Shown: positions 50,558 through 61,982 of the stretch, one piece after another
How positions within the stretch are numbered: position 1 is the stretch's first letter
Layout of the letters: the number at the start of each line of letters is the position of its first letter
Source of the DNA: Pseudomicrostroma phylloplanum
Lineage: Eukaryota; Basidiomycota; Exobasidiomycetes; Microstromatales
DNA: 64,000 nt
NCBI GenBank assembly: GCA_039545275.1
Contig: BCHS01000003.1
Location: forward strand, 186,001 to 250,000
Direction: 5' to 3'
The notes under the pieces: generated by a model
Database searches by the model: none
Told to the model about the DNA's origin: nothing
The model's input: the letters and a program-made list of their open reading frames with translations, nothing else
Translations under genes and position numbers: made by a program

Positions 50558-52054
50558 TCATCTCGGGCTGCGCTCGCGGTACCGTTCCCTTCTTCGCTCG
50601 TCATACCTCCTCTCATCGTCTCGGCTGCCCCGGTCGTCCCTCCCGTCCCGATCGCGATGCCGCCGGGAGTCGTGGTGCTCCCTCCTTGAGCTATCTCTGT
50701 CCCTGTCCCTGTCTCTATCGCTATCTCGATGCCTATCTCTGTCCTCGTGACGATGTCCATGTCCCCTGGCAGAGTCTCGCCTGCGCTCGGCATCATAGTC
50801 GTCCTCGTCTCGTCTGCGGGATCGCTCAGCAGGACTGTGAGATCTCTTGCTACCTCTGCTCTCCCTCTCCCCTTCCCTCCTGCTACTGCTACCAGCAGAC
50901 CTGCTCTGCTCCCTTCCCTCCTCCTGTACAGCTTCGCGTCGAACAAGAGGCTTGTACTCTCTCGCATCGGGTCTCTTGACTTTAAAGTCCTTCTTCACAG
51001 CCGACCCGCCAGTCGCAGTCGCAGTAGGCCTCTCCTTTGCTCCAAGGCCGAGCAGCGCGCTCCTCTTCTTGACCTCGAGCGGGGCAGCAGGTCCCACGCC
51101 TCCTTTGCCCGCTCCCATTCCTTCGCGCCAGCCCATACCCCTGAGTAGGGCCTTGCCGAATTCCTCGACGGGAGTGGCAGCATAGTCGTCCAGACTGGGC
51201 GCGTCCGGGCGGGAGTCGGCGTCGTACTTGAAGGCTTGCTCCTCTGAGATACCGGCGGGGCCCGCCGAGGACGATTCGCGAAGAGCAATAGTGCGGTCGG
51301 CGTTAAGAGAAGGGAGGGCGGAGCCTTGGCCGGAGAGGAGAGCGCGACGGGCTTGTTCATCTTCGGTCATCTTCGCCGGGGGAGAAGGGGCGGCTTGGTC
51401 CAGCGGGGGCGTCTTGTCCTCTGCAGCACTCTCTGCCAGCTTCCTCATCTCCTCCTCTTCTTCCTGCTCCCGAAGAGACTTTCCTCGCACTTGCAGACCG
51501 ACCTTCTGCTTCTCGTCGCCGATCTTCTCCACACCCTCGCCAGCAGAGCGATGAAGCTCACTGTCCCTCGGCGGAGGCACTGCCTTCCCTTCCTGGGCGC
51601 CAGCGCCAGCTCTCATAGACGTGAGTGACCCGAACTCTTGCAGATTCTCCAGACCAAGGCGTCTTTTGCGGTCTCCTCGCCAGTCTGAGCCTCCCACGAG
51701 CGGGATCACGCGTGGTCCTTGTGGAGAGGGGGAGCGCCTGGCCTTCTCGGCTCCTGAACGCGAGTAGCCCGTGAGCTCCTCCCTGCGAGCGCCATGCCCG
51801 TTCCTCCGACCTGAGCGGTCACCGTGGCTCTCTGTACGCTCGTCGTCTTCGTCCTCACCAAAGGCATTGCCGAATGCTCGAGATGGACGAGATGCGGAGG
51901 AAGCGTGAGGAGGAGCGCGAGATGCGTCGGAGGACCGACAGCTGCCATTTCGAGAGAAAGAGGAGGAGGCAGCATCGTGAGACGAGCCGGAGGCATCCGC
52001 TGGGCCCAGGAAGGACATGGCTAGGCCCGAACGAGAGTCTTTGGGTCGACTCAT
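50558..52054 (-). CDS. SPP2: Spliceosome activator SPP2 / GPKOW-type G-patch protein
   Basis: A 498-aa protein starting MSRPKDSRSGLAMSFLG. Its recognisable part is the SPP2 G-patch, DDYAATPVEEFGKALLRGMG then WREGMGAGKGG, about residues 305-340. This segment binds and activates the DExH helicase PRP2 before the first splicing step. The C-terminal about 120 residues are an RD/RS-like tail of Arg, Asp, Ser and His repeats, and the middle part is charged. The first in-frame methionine with good sense is used; the upstream extension has no conserved sequence. It is divergent from APC11 with 273 bp between starts. Confidence 0.88.
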   Translation of the reverse strand: MSRPKDSRSGLAMSFLGPADASGSSHDAASSSFSRNGSCRSSDASRAPPHASSASRPSRAFGNAFGEDEDDERTESHGDRSGRRNGHGARREELTGYSRSGAEKARRSPSPQGPRVIPLVGGSDWRGDRKRRLGLENLQEFGSLTSMRAGAGAQEGKAVPPPRDSELHRSAGEGVEKIGDEKQKVGLQVRGKSLREQEEEEEMRKLAESAAEDKTPPLDQAAPSPPAKMTEDEQARRALLSGQGSALPSLNADRTIALRESSSAGPAGISEEQAFKYDADSRPDAPSLDDYAATPVEEFGKALLRGMGWREGMGAGKGGVGPAAPLEVKKRSALLGLGAKERPTATATGGSAVKKDFKVKRPDAREYKPLVRREAVQEEGREQSRSAGSSSRREGERESRGSKRSHSPAERSRRRDEDDYDAERRRDSARGHGHRHEDRDRHRDSDRDRDRDRDSSRREHHDSRRHRDRDGRDDRGSRDDERRYDERRRERYRERSPR

Positions 52055-52327
52055 CGCTGGACTGTGAAGTAGTGCAGCTGAGATCGTTGTTGGAGTAGGC
52101 CGGAAGGAAAGGCTGGAAATCCGGACATTTGTGAGACTTGATTGCAAGAATTCGTCCCTTCCGCACTCAGTCCAGCTCCACTCGATCGACTCGATCCGCA
52201 CATCAACTCAGATCAACACACGCACACACGAACACCCTTCCCGCACTCGACCGTATCACCATTTGCACGACACCCTCGAACCACGTAGAGCTGGTCAAGG
52301 GCGAAGGTAATCGTTGATGTCCTCGCG

Positions 52328-53021
52328 ATGAAGGTCAGAATCAAGGAATGGTCCGCCGTGGCCACCTGGGGTGAGTGTTGTTGCGCCTTGCATCTAGCCG
52401 CATTGTGGCCATCTCAAGGTCCTCTGCTCACCAACTCCCCACGTTCTACGCGCCTCTCCCACTCTGCCAGTCTGGGACGTTCGTGATCCGGACGATGTTT
52501 GTGGTATCTGTCAGAACAACTTTGATGGAGTTTGTGGGAGCTGTAAGACGCCCAAGGGAGGAGACGAGTGCCCTCTACGTGAGTACAGGCAGGCCCCAGT
52601 AAGGCTGTTCCGGCTGCTGCAATTCGCTCAGGCGAGCAAGGAAGTGTACCTGATTGAGAGTCTGGAGCTCACGCAACCTCCTCCTCCTTTCGTATGACCC
52701 ACATACTGCTTCCTGTGGTAGTGTTCGGTGAATGCACCCACGTCTTCCACATGCACTGTATCCTAAAATGGCTCGATGGAGACGCAAAGGACCTCTGTCC
52801 CATGTGCAAGAGGAAGTGGGGTGAGTAGCCGCTCCGTCCTGACCGATCCTCGCTCTCCGTAGGGTCACGAAGTCTCGGAAGTCCTCTGACACCTCCCCTG
52901 TGCTCCGACAGTGGCTGCTACGGCGACTGCCTACCAAGCGGAGATGGAGGCTCAGGAAGAGGCCGAGAGGGAAGCTCAAAGGAGGGCGGCGGAAAGTCAA
53001 GGACAAGGAGCACTGGCGTGA
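52328..53021 (+). CDS. APC11: Anaphase-promoting complex RING subunit APC11
   Basis: Four small exons (52328-52370, 52471-52578, 52722-52820, 52912-53021) join in frame to 119 aa. The sequence starts MKVRIKEWSAVATWVWDV. It carries the APC11 RING-H2 finger: CGIC, CGSC, DECPLLFGECTHVFHMHCI and CPMCKRKW supply the eight metal ligands. APC11 is the catalytic RING that recruits the E2 enzyme to the anaphase-promoting complex. The C-terminal about 30 residues after KRKW form an acidic, Ala/Glu/Gln-rich helix absent from the shortest homologues. All introns have GTGAGT-like donors. The exons are too short to appear as long open frames. Confidence 0.93.
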
Positions 53022-53341
53022 TGTGTTGGCACAAGACAGTAACCGTGGGCAGCTCAACGTTAGCAGAGGCATCATGGAGCTGGAAAGTTCTTGGAACAGT
53101 CATGGTGATTGGCGGCAGGGACGATGATGATTATACCAATGAGTACCGATTTTTGTTCGCTCGCTAGTGATACTTCTCGGATCGAAAGACCCGCCTGAGG
53201 GTCATTGTATTGTGTGACACACGAAGAGTGTAAGCGAAGTCTAGAACGTTCTTTATTTCCTCAGACGTTTACACAGAGTATTGTCCTTCCTCATCGACTG
53301 TGTCCCCATTGATTGGGGCAAGTCGATCTCAGACGTAGAGC
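53022..53341. other. Intergenic: convergent 3' region
   Basis: 320 bp between the ends of APC11 and the acyl-CoA-binding protein gene. I saw nothing beyond probable 3' UTRs. Confidence 0.5.
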
Positions 53342-53899
53342 TTAGGCGCTCTCGAGGTCGGCAAGCCACTTCTTGGCGTTCTCGTCGTCTAAGAAAGCAA
53401 GAGGAGGATGGAGTGGATGGGGTGAGCAATGGTTCGGCAGACGGGGATCGGATGGCATCACATTGTACTCACCACTGTGCTTGTTGAGGAGCTGTTTGTG
53501 GGTGATAGGTGGGAGGTAGGAAGAGGATCAAACGTCAGTATCTCAGTCCCTCGGAACATCCTGGAGTCGCCAACTTGAATCGGATTTGACTGTTCACGCA
53601 GAGTGAATGGTAACACCTGCGCCCCAACGCCGACAACGACAACCACTCACCTCGGTGAAGGCCTTGACGTACTCCTCCTTTGCCTCATCCTGGCTCTTGC
53701 CCTCTACCTTCTTCCAAGCATCCCACTTGGCCTTTCCGGTAAAGTCGAATGTGCCAGGTCGGGAGGTGTTGACGTCTCCTACGTTGGCCTGCTTGAAGAG
53801 ACCGTAGAACTGGAGCTGCTGGGCCTGGCTGGGCTGCACTGGTCCGTCCTTGGGGAGGGACTGGATGATGGAGACTGCCTTGTCGAACTTTGCTGCCAT
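53342..53899 (-). CDS. ACB1: Acyl-CoA-binding protein
   Basis: A three-exon gene for 104 aa. Exon 1 (53899-53651) has MAAKFDKAVSIIQSLPKDGP and QQLQFYGLFKQANVGD, then KWDAWKKVEGKSQDEAKEEY. A 19-nt microexon encodes LLNKHS, and the last exon ends DDENAKKWLADLESA. The conserved acyl-CoA-contacting Tyr and Lys residues (FYGLFKQA, KWDAWK) are present. The protein is a small four-helix cytosolic carrier of long-chain acyl-CoA. All splice phases agree. The microexon is just visible between 53473 and 53492. Confidence 0.93.
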
Positions 53900-54307
53900 T
53901 GTTGATGTAGTTGGGTGTTGAAAGTAAAGAGTGGGAGAAGTAAGATAGTTTTGCTAGTTGTGAGGTTGTGAGTGTCGGGTATGGATCGAGTCGCAAGAAT
54001 GGGGGAAGATGGCGCAGTGCCCCGGATCAGCCCTCGGCTGTGGGCGTCGGTTGGGTGGAGGCTGGCAGCGTGGCCTTGTCCTTGCGTCGTGCGCCTCTGC
54101 TTCCGAGCCGAGGCGCCGCCGGCTGGGGCGGAGCGACGCAGCGTGGCAGGTGAGAAGCAGCCATGCGAGTCTTGTTCCTCCGCGTCCAACCAACCAACAC
54201 CAACCAGAACCAGGAGCAGGAAGGGGTATTGCAAGCACCCGCAGCCAGGACGGCCTCCTTGATCAGCTTCGACTCTTCTGGTCTCCTTCCCGTTCTTGCG
54301 CGGGGAG
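53900..54307. other. Intergenic: divergent promoter region
   Basis: About 410 bp between the acyl-CoA-binding protein gene and the CLC gene. Long GC-rich chance frames are present on both strands, but none has a domain. Confidence 0.45.
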
Positions 54308-57300
54308 ATGAGCGAGACGCCCACCTCTTCTGCCATACCCGGGCCTTCCAGACTGCCACCTACCACCCCTAATAATACCTCTGCTTTCCGCAGACGTGGC
54401 AGCAGTCGACGCGATGCAGAGGATGTAGAGCTAGAGGACATCCGGAGATACGAGAGTGTGAGTTCGTGATGGGAAGGCCAGCAAGTGAAAGGGCTGGCTG
54501 AGCTCATTGGTATCCCTTATGCATACAGTTCTCCACGGTAGACTGGATCGTAGACTCGACTCGAGAGAGGGCGAGGGTAGCTCGCGCAAGAGCTCGTGAA
54601 GAGCTAGGCTCCAACGCCCATCTCGCCAATGGCTCCGGCAGCCAGCCTTCGTCTGCCTCTTGGGGCCGCTTTGGTTACGCACCTGGCGAGAGACCGCCTC
54701 GATGGTGGCCCACAAGGAGTACATGGGGAAGGCGGGCGTGGTGGCTCACGAGACTGGCTATGCAGGGAGCAAAGGCGGGCATAGAGAGCGGGGTAGTCAT
54801 CTTGGTCGGTGAGTATAGCTATACCGAAGACAGAAACAAGCTAGCATCGCCATGACTAAACACAACACTACCCTACCCAAATAGGCGTCCTGATCGGCAT
54901 CAACATGGCCGTCATCTCTATTGCAACCGAATGGGCCAGTGACTTGAAGCAAGGACACTGCAGCGCGGGATGGTGGCTCAATCGTAAATTTTGCTGCTGG
55001 GAGCTCATGGACAAAGGCGGCTCCTCACCACCAGCTGCCGTCAAAGCGACTATCGCTGCCGCTGCAGCAGCGGCAGCAGCTTCCCCATCACCCGCCAGCA
55101 ATGTCACTACCTCGCTAGCGAGAGGGTTGGCATGGAGCTTCCCACGTGAAGCCGTAGGCCCGGCGGCGAGCGCCCTTGAGTACGCTTCCGCTCTATACCC
55201 GAGAGCTGCCACTTCCAGCTCTGACCCTGGTGAGACTTGCGCAGACTGGATCCCCTGGACCACCTGGGCCTTTCCGGCGTGGATTATGTACATCATCTTC
55301 GCCGCTGCCCTTGCTGCTGCGTGTGCTCATCTGGTCAGAGCATTCGCGCCCTATGCAGCAGGAAGCGGTATCACCGAGATCAAGTGTATTCTGGCCGGCT
55401 TCATCATCAATGGGTTCCTCGGCTTCCAGACATTGGCAATCAAGAGTCTCACGCTCCCCCTTGCTATCGCTTCGGGGCTGAGCATCGGCAAGGAGGGGCC
55501 AGCGGTACACGTCGCCTGCTGCATAGGTAATGTGGTGGCAGGTTTCTTCAAGAGCTTCGATCGCAGTCAGGCGCGAATGAGAGAGCTGCTCACAGCATCC
55601 AGCGCTGCAGGTGTCGCAGTGGCTTTTGGCTCCCCTATCGGAGGTGTGCTGTTCTCCCTCGAAGAGATGGCTCACCAGTTCCCTGCCACAACGATGTGGC
55701 GGAGCTTCCTCTGCGCTCTGGCTGCGACAGTAGCGCTGTCGTTCATGAACCCATTCCGGACCGGGAAGCTGGTTTTGTTCCAGGTCTCATATGACCGAGA
55801 CTGGCATTACTTCGAGATGATCTTCTACATCATCATCGGTATCTTCGGGGGTCTCTACGGTGCTTTCGTGATCAAGTACAATCTTCAAGTGCAAGCCTTC
55901 CGTCGCAACAATCTCGCAGCATATGGAGTGTCAGAAGCAGTCGTGCTAGCTACATTGACTGCTCTAGTTGGCTACTGGAACAAGTTCCTGCGCATTGACA
56001 TGAGTGAATCACTCGAAATCCTGTTCCGCGAATGCGAAGGCGGCGGAGACTACGACAACCTGTGCCAAAGCTGGGCACAGTGGCAGATGATCAACTCGCT
56101 ACTGCTAGCTACAGTCTTGCGGACAGTACTCGTGGTCCTGTCCTACGGCTGCAAAGTACCTGCTGGTATCTTTGTGCCGTCCATGGCAATTGGCGCCACT
56201 TTTGGTCGCATGCTAGGCATCCTTGTCAAGGCGTTGTATACTGCCTTTCCCAATGCCGCCATCTTCTCTGCATGCCAGCCGGACGTCCCTTGCATCACTC
56301 CGGGCACATACGCATTCCTCGGCGCAGCTGCTGCTCTAGCAGGAGTCACCCGTATTACAGCAGCAGTGGTCGTCATCATGTTCGAACTCACTGGCGCTCT
56401 GACGTACATCCTGCCCACTATGATAGTGGTGATGGTCACCAAGGGTGTCGGCGACTACTACGGCAAGGGCGGTATTGCCGAGCAGACAATGAAGTTTGCG
56501 GGCTACCCCTTTTTGGACAAGGACGAGCACAATTTCGGTCTGCTGCCCGTCGGCGAAGTCATGAAGCGCGATCCAGACATGGTCTTTGCAGACGGTACGG
56601 CGCTCAAAGACGTCGAGGAGCGCTTGAACAACACATACCGCGGGTTTCCCGTGGTGCGCAGCCAGAGCGACCGAACGCTGCTGGGTTACGTTGGCAAGAC
56701 CGAGCTGCGGTTTGCCATCAACAAGGCAAAGAGGGCCAGAAGCAGCCTTGGTGGTGACGTCAAGTGCTACTTCACCTGCGAGGAGACTGGCACAGGCTCT
56801 GCGGGCATCGGGCGTAGCGAGCCTCCACCCACAGCAGGCACTCTGATCGACGAGGAAGAGGAAGAGGACAAGCTCGCAACCTCGAACAGAGACGGGGACA
56901 GAGAGGGCTTGATGAACGATACGGTAAGAGGCAGAAGCAGCATGACATCCCTCGGCGGCAGCGATCAGGAAGACGACCACTACGGTGATCTCGGAGGCGT
57001 CAATGGCGGAGTCGATGGAGAAGGCGAGGAAGACCTGCTGGAGCTGGGCGAGTGGGTGGATCAGACACCCCTCACCGTCGGGCCGAATATGCCGCTAGAG
57101 GTCGTCATGGACCTCTTCAAGAAAATGGGCCCGCGAGTCATCCTCATCACTGATCGTCAGGGCGCCATGCAAGGTCTAGTGACGGTCAAGGATCTCCTCA
57201 AACACATTGCCGCCCAGGAGCATGCCGATGCTCTCGCCAGACGTGCAGCGAGGGAGGCATTGGATGCACAGGGAGGTCTGCCCGAGTGGGTCATTGCGGG

Positions 57301-57682
57301 AGACACCAGTGGTGAGGCGGACGGAAATGTCATCAACAACTTCAATGGAGAGCTGGAGAGGAGCCTCAGTGAAGCCTGGACCTGGGCCAAGCAGAGGATG
57401 GCAGTCTGGCGCGAGGGCGGTCCTGCGCGGCACTCTTCGCGCAGGACTGGGCCAGAGTATGCAGAATTGCATGAGCGCGGCCAAAGTCAGGAAGGCGGTG
57501 CGGCCGAGGTACTCTACGATGGCGAGGGTGAAGAGGAGGGCTATGGAGATCTTGAGGGGGCCGACGATGGTGACCCCTCCTCAGCCTATGCTAGTGCTCA
57601 GCCCAGGTCACAACTCAGCACTCCTGTCACGCCTACGTCAACTCGTGCGCGGGACGAGTCTGACCAATTTGTAATCGAGTAG
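54308..57682 (+). CDS. CLC-family chloride channel/transporter (GEF1-like)
   Basis: A three-exon gene (54308-54457, 54529-54808, 54885-57682) encoding 1075 aa. The N-terminus has the fungal CLC block YESFSTVDWIVD formed across the first splice. The ion pathway motifs are clear: GSGITEIKC, GKEGPAVHVAC (with the gating Glu), AFGSPIGGVLFSLEE and KVPAGIFVPSMAIGA. About ten hydrophobic segments span about 140-660. Two CBS domains follow, one starting GEVMKRDPDMVF and one with TVGPNMPLEVVMDLF and GLVTVKDLLKHI, separated by an acidic linker. It probably moves chloride, likely in exchange for protons, across Golgi, endosomal or vacuolar membranes, as yeast Gef1 does. A CLC subtype closer to the plasma membrane cannot be excluded. 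Confidence 0.92.
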
Positions 57683-57910
57683 TTGTATTCTCTCTTGTAG
57701 CTCTTCATCAATACTGCAATGTCGATAGCGCCTCCCGTGCCCCCATGTGCCAAGCGCGCAAGGCGATCACCCAGACACGCTCGTTGTGGCTTGCGAGCCG
57801 TGTCTCCCTTTTCTGCGTTCCTTCTCTCCGCTGTCGTCCGCAACTGCCCATTCGAACTGCAATGCTCTGATGCACTCCAAGTACACCTGACTAGACTCAA
57901 TTGATCAACC

Positions 57911-59537
57911 ATGCCGAAGCAGAGCAGTGGCAACTGGCGCAAACGGCGTTTCCCCGTGCGCAAGAAGGTTGCAGTGCCAAAGAAGACTTCAGATGAGGTA
58001 GTGCGACCGTCAGTGATGGCGGCTGGGAGAAGGATAGCGACTGACGTGATCAGCCGCCGCATATATGCTGACTGTCCTTCCCTCGTCAATGTGTACAAGC
58101 AGTGAGAAGCTGCCCGTCCGAGGCGGTGTGTATGTGCACCTGTAGAGCTCTGACCCACCTCGCCTACTGACAGTTTCAGCTCCTTTGACTGGGCTTACGC
58201 AGCAGCAGGCACCGCCCTGCCCACCTTCCCGGCAGCCCCAACAGGACGCCAGGCCTCTCGCATCACCCTCTCTCCCAGCCAGTCCATCCCTCATCACAGC
58301 TCCTCCCCAAGCAAGATCCTCAATGCCGCCTTTGCAGCTGTAAATACTCGCAATCAGCGCAAGTATGGTGGCGGCAAGCTCGCAGGGGTGACATCTGATG
58401 CGTTAGAAGAGTGGAGGTGCCGAAATGGGATGAAGCCGAAGATTATGCCTAGTGCTACAGAGCGGGAGGATAAGGAGCGTTGGGGTGAGTGCTGCCTTGC
58501 TTCAGCAGACAGGTGTGTTTCAACGAGGATACTGACATGGTAGCACATCATTCACGAATGCAGCGTACAGTCCCGAGGAGCCAAGCACGACACGCGTCAC
58601 TGCTCATGGACCAGATTGGCTCGTCGATGCATTGTCTGGGCATTCAGCTCAAGCACCACTGAGCATACAGTCATCTCCGCCTCGGTCGCTCGCTCCCATC
58701 GGCAACATCGGCACGACTACCAAGACCCCCTTTTCAGACCCGGGTGTTTCCTCTGTGCGGTACAATCGACGACCTCCGACTCCTGTCTCTTCGGTGCCTG
58801 GCTTCCTGGGCGGGAACCTTCTGGCTCATCACTCTTCTCAGACTGCGCAGACAGGACTGCCATTCACTCCGCCTACTCCAGCAGCATCTCTCCCTGGTTC
58901 AGCCCACAAGCCTTTCGCACAGCCTGCAATCGGGATACTTCGTCGCAGCAGCAGCGCAATCTTCACGGAGGATGAGACGGTGGACTGGGAAAGTGCGCTG
59001 CAGAGACCTTCGAGAAGTGTCACCTTTGACCTGCCAAACTTTCTGAGCGAGATCAGTGCAGGGCAGAAAGGAGACGAGAGCATCGGTAGAGGTCCGCACC
59101 CACGCCCGGTGTTCAGCTCATCAGCGTATGACTTGAATTCTGACACGTCTCTCGCCGAGGAGTGGGCTGCGCAAGAGCTTGGAAAGACGGCAACATCGCT
59201 CTCCATGGCTGACGATGCTAGAACGAACGAGGCCAGGTTTGCATCTTCGCGAGATGATTCACTACAGGATTCAATGCTGTTCAGCCAGCCTTTGCCCGCG
59301 AGCGATGTGTGGACGCAAGAGCGACGCTATGCAGACACGAATGACTGCGTAAGTCACGCTCCTCACAACACTGACAGCAACAGGAAGCTGACGAGTCTTT
59401 CTCTGGGCAAGTCGCAGGGTTCGTACGATTGGGATAGGCCTCTGACCCCTGACCTCGACTTTGCGCCCAGCCACGAGGGCGACTTCATTGAAGAGGCAAT
59501 CTACGACCATGCATCTGACATAGGCGAGCACTGGTAG
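57911..59537 (+). CDS. Unrecognised Ser/Pro-rich protein, three exons
   Basis: The exons 57911-58101, 58174-58484 and 58564-59537 join in frame to 491 aa. The N-terminus is basic (NWRKRRFPVRKKV), and a small conserved-looking segment, HFSSFDWAYAAAGTALPTFP, spans the first splice. A Lys/Arg-rich stretch (NTRNQRKYGGGK) and RNGMKPKIMPSATERED follow. The rest is disordered, Ser/Thr/Pro-rich and acidic toward the end, with motifs like SVTFDLPNF and GSYDWDRPLTPDLDF. No catalytic motif or membrane segment is visible. A nuclear or regulatory protein is possible, but this is not supported by any family match. Confidence 0.7.
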
Positions 59538-60014
59538 AGCATTGCAGGCAGCATCGACCGGGCCCAGTATCGATACGGCGGTCCACTGTGCTTCGGGATG
59601 TTTCGGGTGTAGTCTCCGATTGGGGGCAGATCGGGAAGCAGAGTGCCGGCCGAGGTGGGTGGAGTGCACGGGGCGCAAAAAAAAGGAGGAGCAAGGGGGG
59701 CCAAGTCATCGGAGCATTCTGGATTTTGCCAGTAAATCTCGCGGCCAAGTCTCGCGGCCGGTACACCCTTCTTTGCCTTTACACTCCTGCCATCATCATC
59801 TCCATCTCCATCGTCATCGTCCTATGTCTTGCTTGTCCCAGAAAGCAACCACACAAAGTAGAGCTGCTCTGTGTTCCTTTGCTTTCTGACCCAACGGTTG
59901 CTTTGCTCTCAAAAGGTCGCAATGCGGGCCATTTGCTCCTGCTGCCCAATTGATAAATCTTGATCTCGAACCTTCTCAAGAGCTGCCCCTGTACGCAGCT
60001 CCCCCAATCCTAAC
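59538..60014. other. Intergenic: tandem gap
   Basis: About 480 bp between two plus-strand unknowns. It contains an A8 run near 59680-59687, a purine-rich patch after it and an ATCATC/TCCATC-type repeat near 59795-59815. No ORF with conserved sequence was found. Confidence 0.45.
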
Positions 60015-61529
60015 ATGCTACGAGGCCAAATGCAGGGTCATCAACAATCTCGACTCAACAACACCACCTACTACGGCAACGGGCAGCAGGAGATGAATTT
60101 CGCCCAAGCTGAAGGATCCTCTGCTCCTCTCGATGCTGCCCCCCGTGCTGATGCCCAGCCCGCGGCCTCCTTCTCGTCATCCCCAGCTATCAGCTCGAGC
60201 TTTCCTGCATTCAGCTGGAGCAGCAGTCCCTCTGCCGCACCTCCCCTCATGTCCGCCCCACCACCTCGGCGGAAGAGGGCAAGGGGCAGATCCCAAAAGG
60301 AAGATACCCTCAGTGTACTCTCTAGCCCATCCTACTCCTTCTCAGACGCCCAAGACAGGCAGGTGCCGGCTGGATATGGCCAAGACAGCGATAGCGGCGA
60401 ATCGGACTCGGAGCGAGGAGAGCCCCTCACCCCCTCCTATCGCTATGGAGATGACAGCTCGAGACGAGCCGGGAGTCCAGAGAAGGTGGCTCATCCCAAG
60501 AAGCGCCAGCGCCCGCACTTGGATCCGGAAGACGTCGGACGCTTTGCCGGGATGAGCATCCTCGAGGAGAGAGGTGCAGGGGCGGCGGGTGCGACGGAGC
60601 TCACAAGACGAGCTGGATTCGGGGCACCCCCGTCGAGTCCTCTTTCGCCAGTGAGGGCACCGCCTGCTTCCCCGACCGTTGCGGGTGCGTTGGCAGGCGG
60701 GCCGTTGTCATCTAGCATGGCGTTACAGGCTAGCACTAGCGGTAGTCGCTTCAGTGATGGAAGCGAGGAATCTCAGGATGTTGGCATGGGGCAGGCAGCC
60801 AGCAGCTGGGAGATTGACCGGCACAGGTCCTACATTGCCAGTCTAGAAGACGAGATTGACACCAGTGGCTCGGATGTCCAAGGGGACCAGTACAACGCGC
60901 ACACAGGAGCAGATGAGGGAACGACTTCCACTGCTATCACACAAAGGGAGGCTCAGGACCTAGCCTCTCTTCAGCAGCGACGCTCGTGCAAGGACAGCGC
61001 GAGAGATCAGTGCGACGCAGACATCGACGACGAAGCGTCTCCGCAACCTCCCCCTTTTGCAATCAATCCAGAGCTGCTAGCAAAGCTCGAAGCCCACTCG
61101 AGGGCCGTCGTGCTCGGGGGAGATATCAGTAGTCGACCTATTGCGGGCAGGAAGTCAGGCGGCGTCACACCTGCGACGACCCCTCCTGATCAGCAAGAGG
61201 CAAAGGGGGTGCTGGTGCTCTGGAGAAGCCCAGAGGAAATTCTAGCACCGTCGGGTGGTGCTGCGCTCGCAGCCGGGGCGCCAGGGCAGAGCAGCGCGGC
61301 GCTCACCCGCTCGTCTTGCTCCCTAGCAAGTGCAAGCGGGTCGTCATCCGAGCAAACGTCCTCGAACGTTGCGAGCGGACTTCAGGAGCCTCTGTTCGCG
61401 TTTGGTACGCACTCCCCACCGAAAACTTTCTCTCCGATGTTCGGTGCCAGTCCTGCTGCACCTAGAGGAGCTGTTGACGCGGCAGAAACGGCGGAGGAGC
61501 TTGATCAAGGGATGGATCTGGATGACTGA
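60015..61529 (+). CDS. Unrecognised low-complexity protein, 504 aa
   Basis: A single-exon frame starting MLRGQMQGHQQSRLNNTTYY. It is Ser/Ala/Gly/Pro-rich with a likely nuclear localisation signal (PPPRRKRARGR) and a second basic cluster (HPKKRQRPHLDPEDVGRF). Slightly more ordered segments are SSWEIDRHRSYIASLEDEID, INPELLAKLEAHSRAVVLGG and GVLVLWRSPEEILAP. The C-terminus is acidic (EELDQGMDLDD). A nuclear regulatory role is plausible, but there is no family evidence. Confidence 0.65.
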   Translation: MLRGQMQGHQQSRLNNTTYYGNGQQEMNFAQAEGSSAPLDAAPRADAQPAASFSSSPAISSSFPAFSWSSSPSAAPPLMSAPPPRRKRARGRSQKEDTLSVLSSPSYSFSDAQDRQVPAGYGQDSDSGESDSERGEPLTPSYRYGDDSSRRAGSPEKVAHPKKRQRPHLDPEDVGRFAGMSILEERGAGAAGATELTRRAGFGAPPSSPLSPVRAPPASPTVAGALAGGPLSSSMALQASTSGSRFSDGSEESQDVGMGQAASSWEIDRHRSYIASLEDEIDTSGSDVQGDQYNAHTGADEGTTSTAITQREAQDLASLQQRRSCKDSARDQCDADIDDEASPQPPPFAINPELLAKLEAHSRAVVLGGDISSRPIAGRKSGGVTPATTPPDQQEAKGVLVLWRSPEEILAPSGGAALAAGAPGQSSAALTRSSCSLASASGSSSEQTSSNVASGLQEPLFAFGTHSPPKTFSPMFGASPAAPRGAVDAAETAEELDQGMDLDD

Positions 61530-61982
61530 GAAGGTATAGGTAGGGCTGGTCTGACGACAAAGGGGAAAACAGCAACCACCCCGTACGAATATAGACTATA
61601 TAGGATAGATGGGACCACATTTCTAGCATCCAAGCGTAGCAGGCGTTCGCACCGAGATATCCATTCCTGCTTTTCCATCACCTTGTTTTCATATCGCCTC
61701 AGAATAGACAATTCGATCGAAGAGAGGCGGTTCCCAGCTCAATTGTGAAGAATAGATGAGACTACATTCCCATCTGTAGACTCTCTAGAGAAAGGCCCGA
61801 GCGCCGGATCGACTCGGCAAAGTCCGCTGCTTCCGGGTGTGGGGTAGAGTGGATAGGCCGGACCTTTACCTTTGCCCCACATTCGCTCTACAAGTCCCAT
61901 CTGAAGTGTCCAACTCTCAGCTTCACCTCAGCTGTCGTCGCCATTCTGGTCAATCCTCCCTTGCTTTTCAGTTGCTGCCACT
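61530..61982. other. Intergenic: tandem gap
   Basis: About 450 bp. Two similar short sequences, ATAGATGGGACCACATTT (61606) and ATAGATGAGACTACATTC (61752), stand out. I saw no gene. Confidence 0.45.
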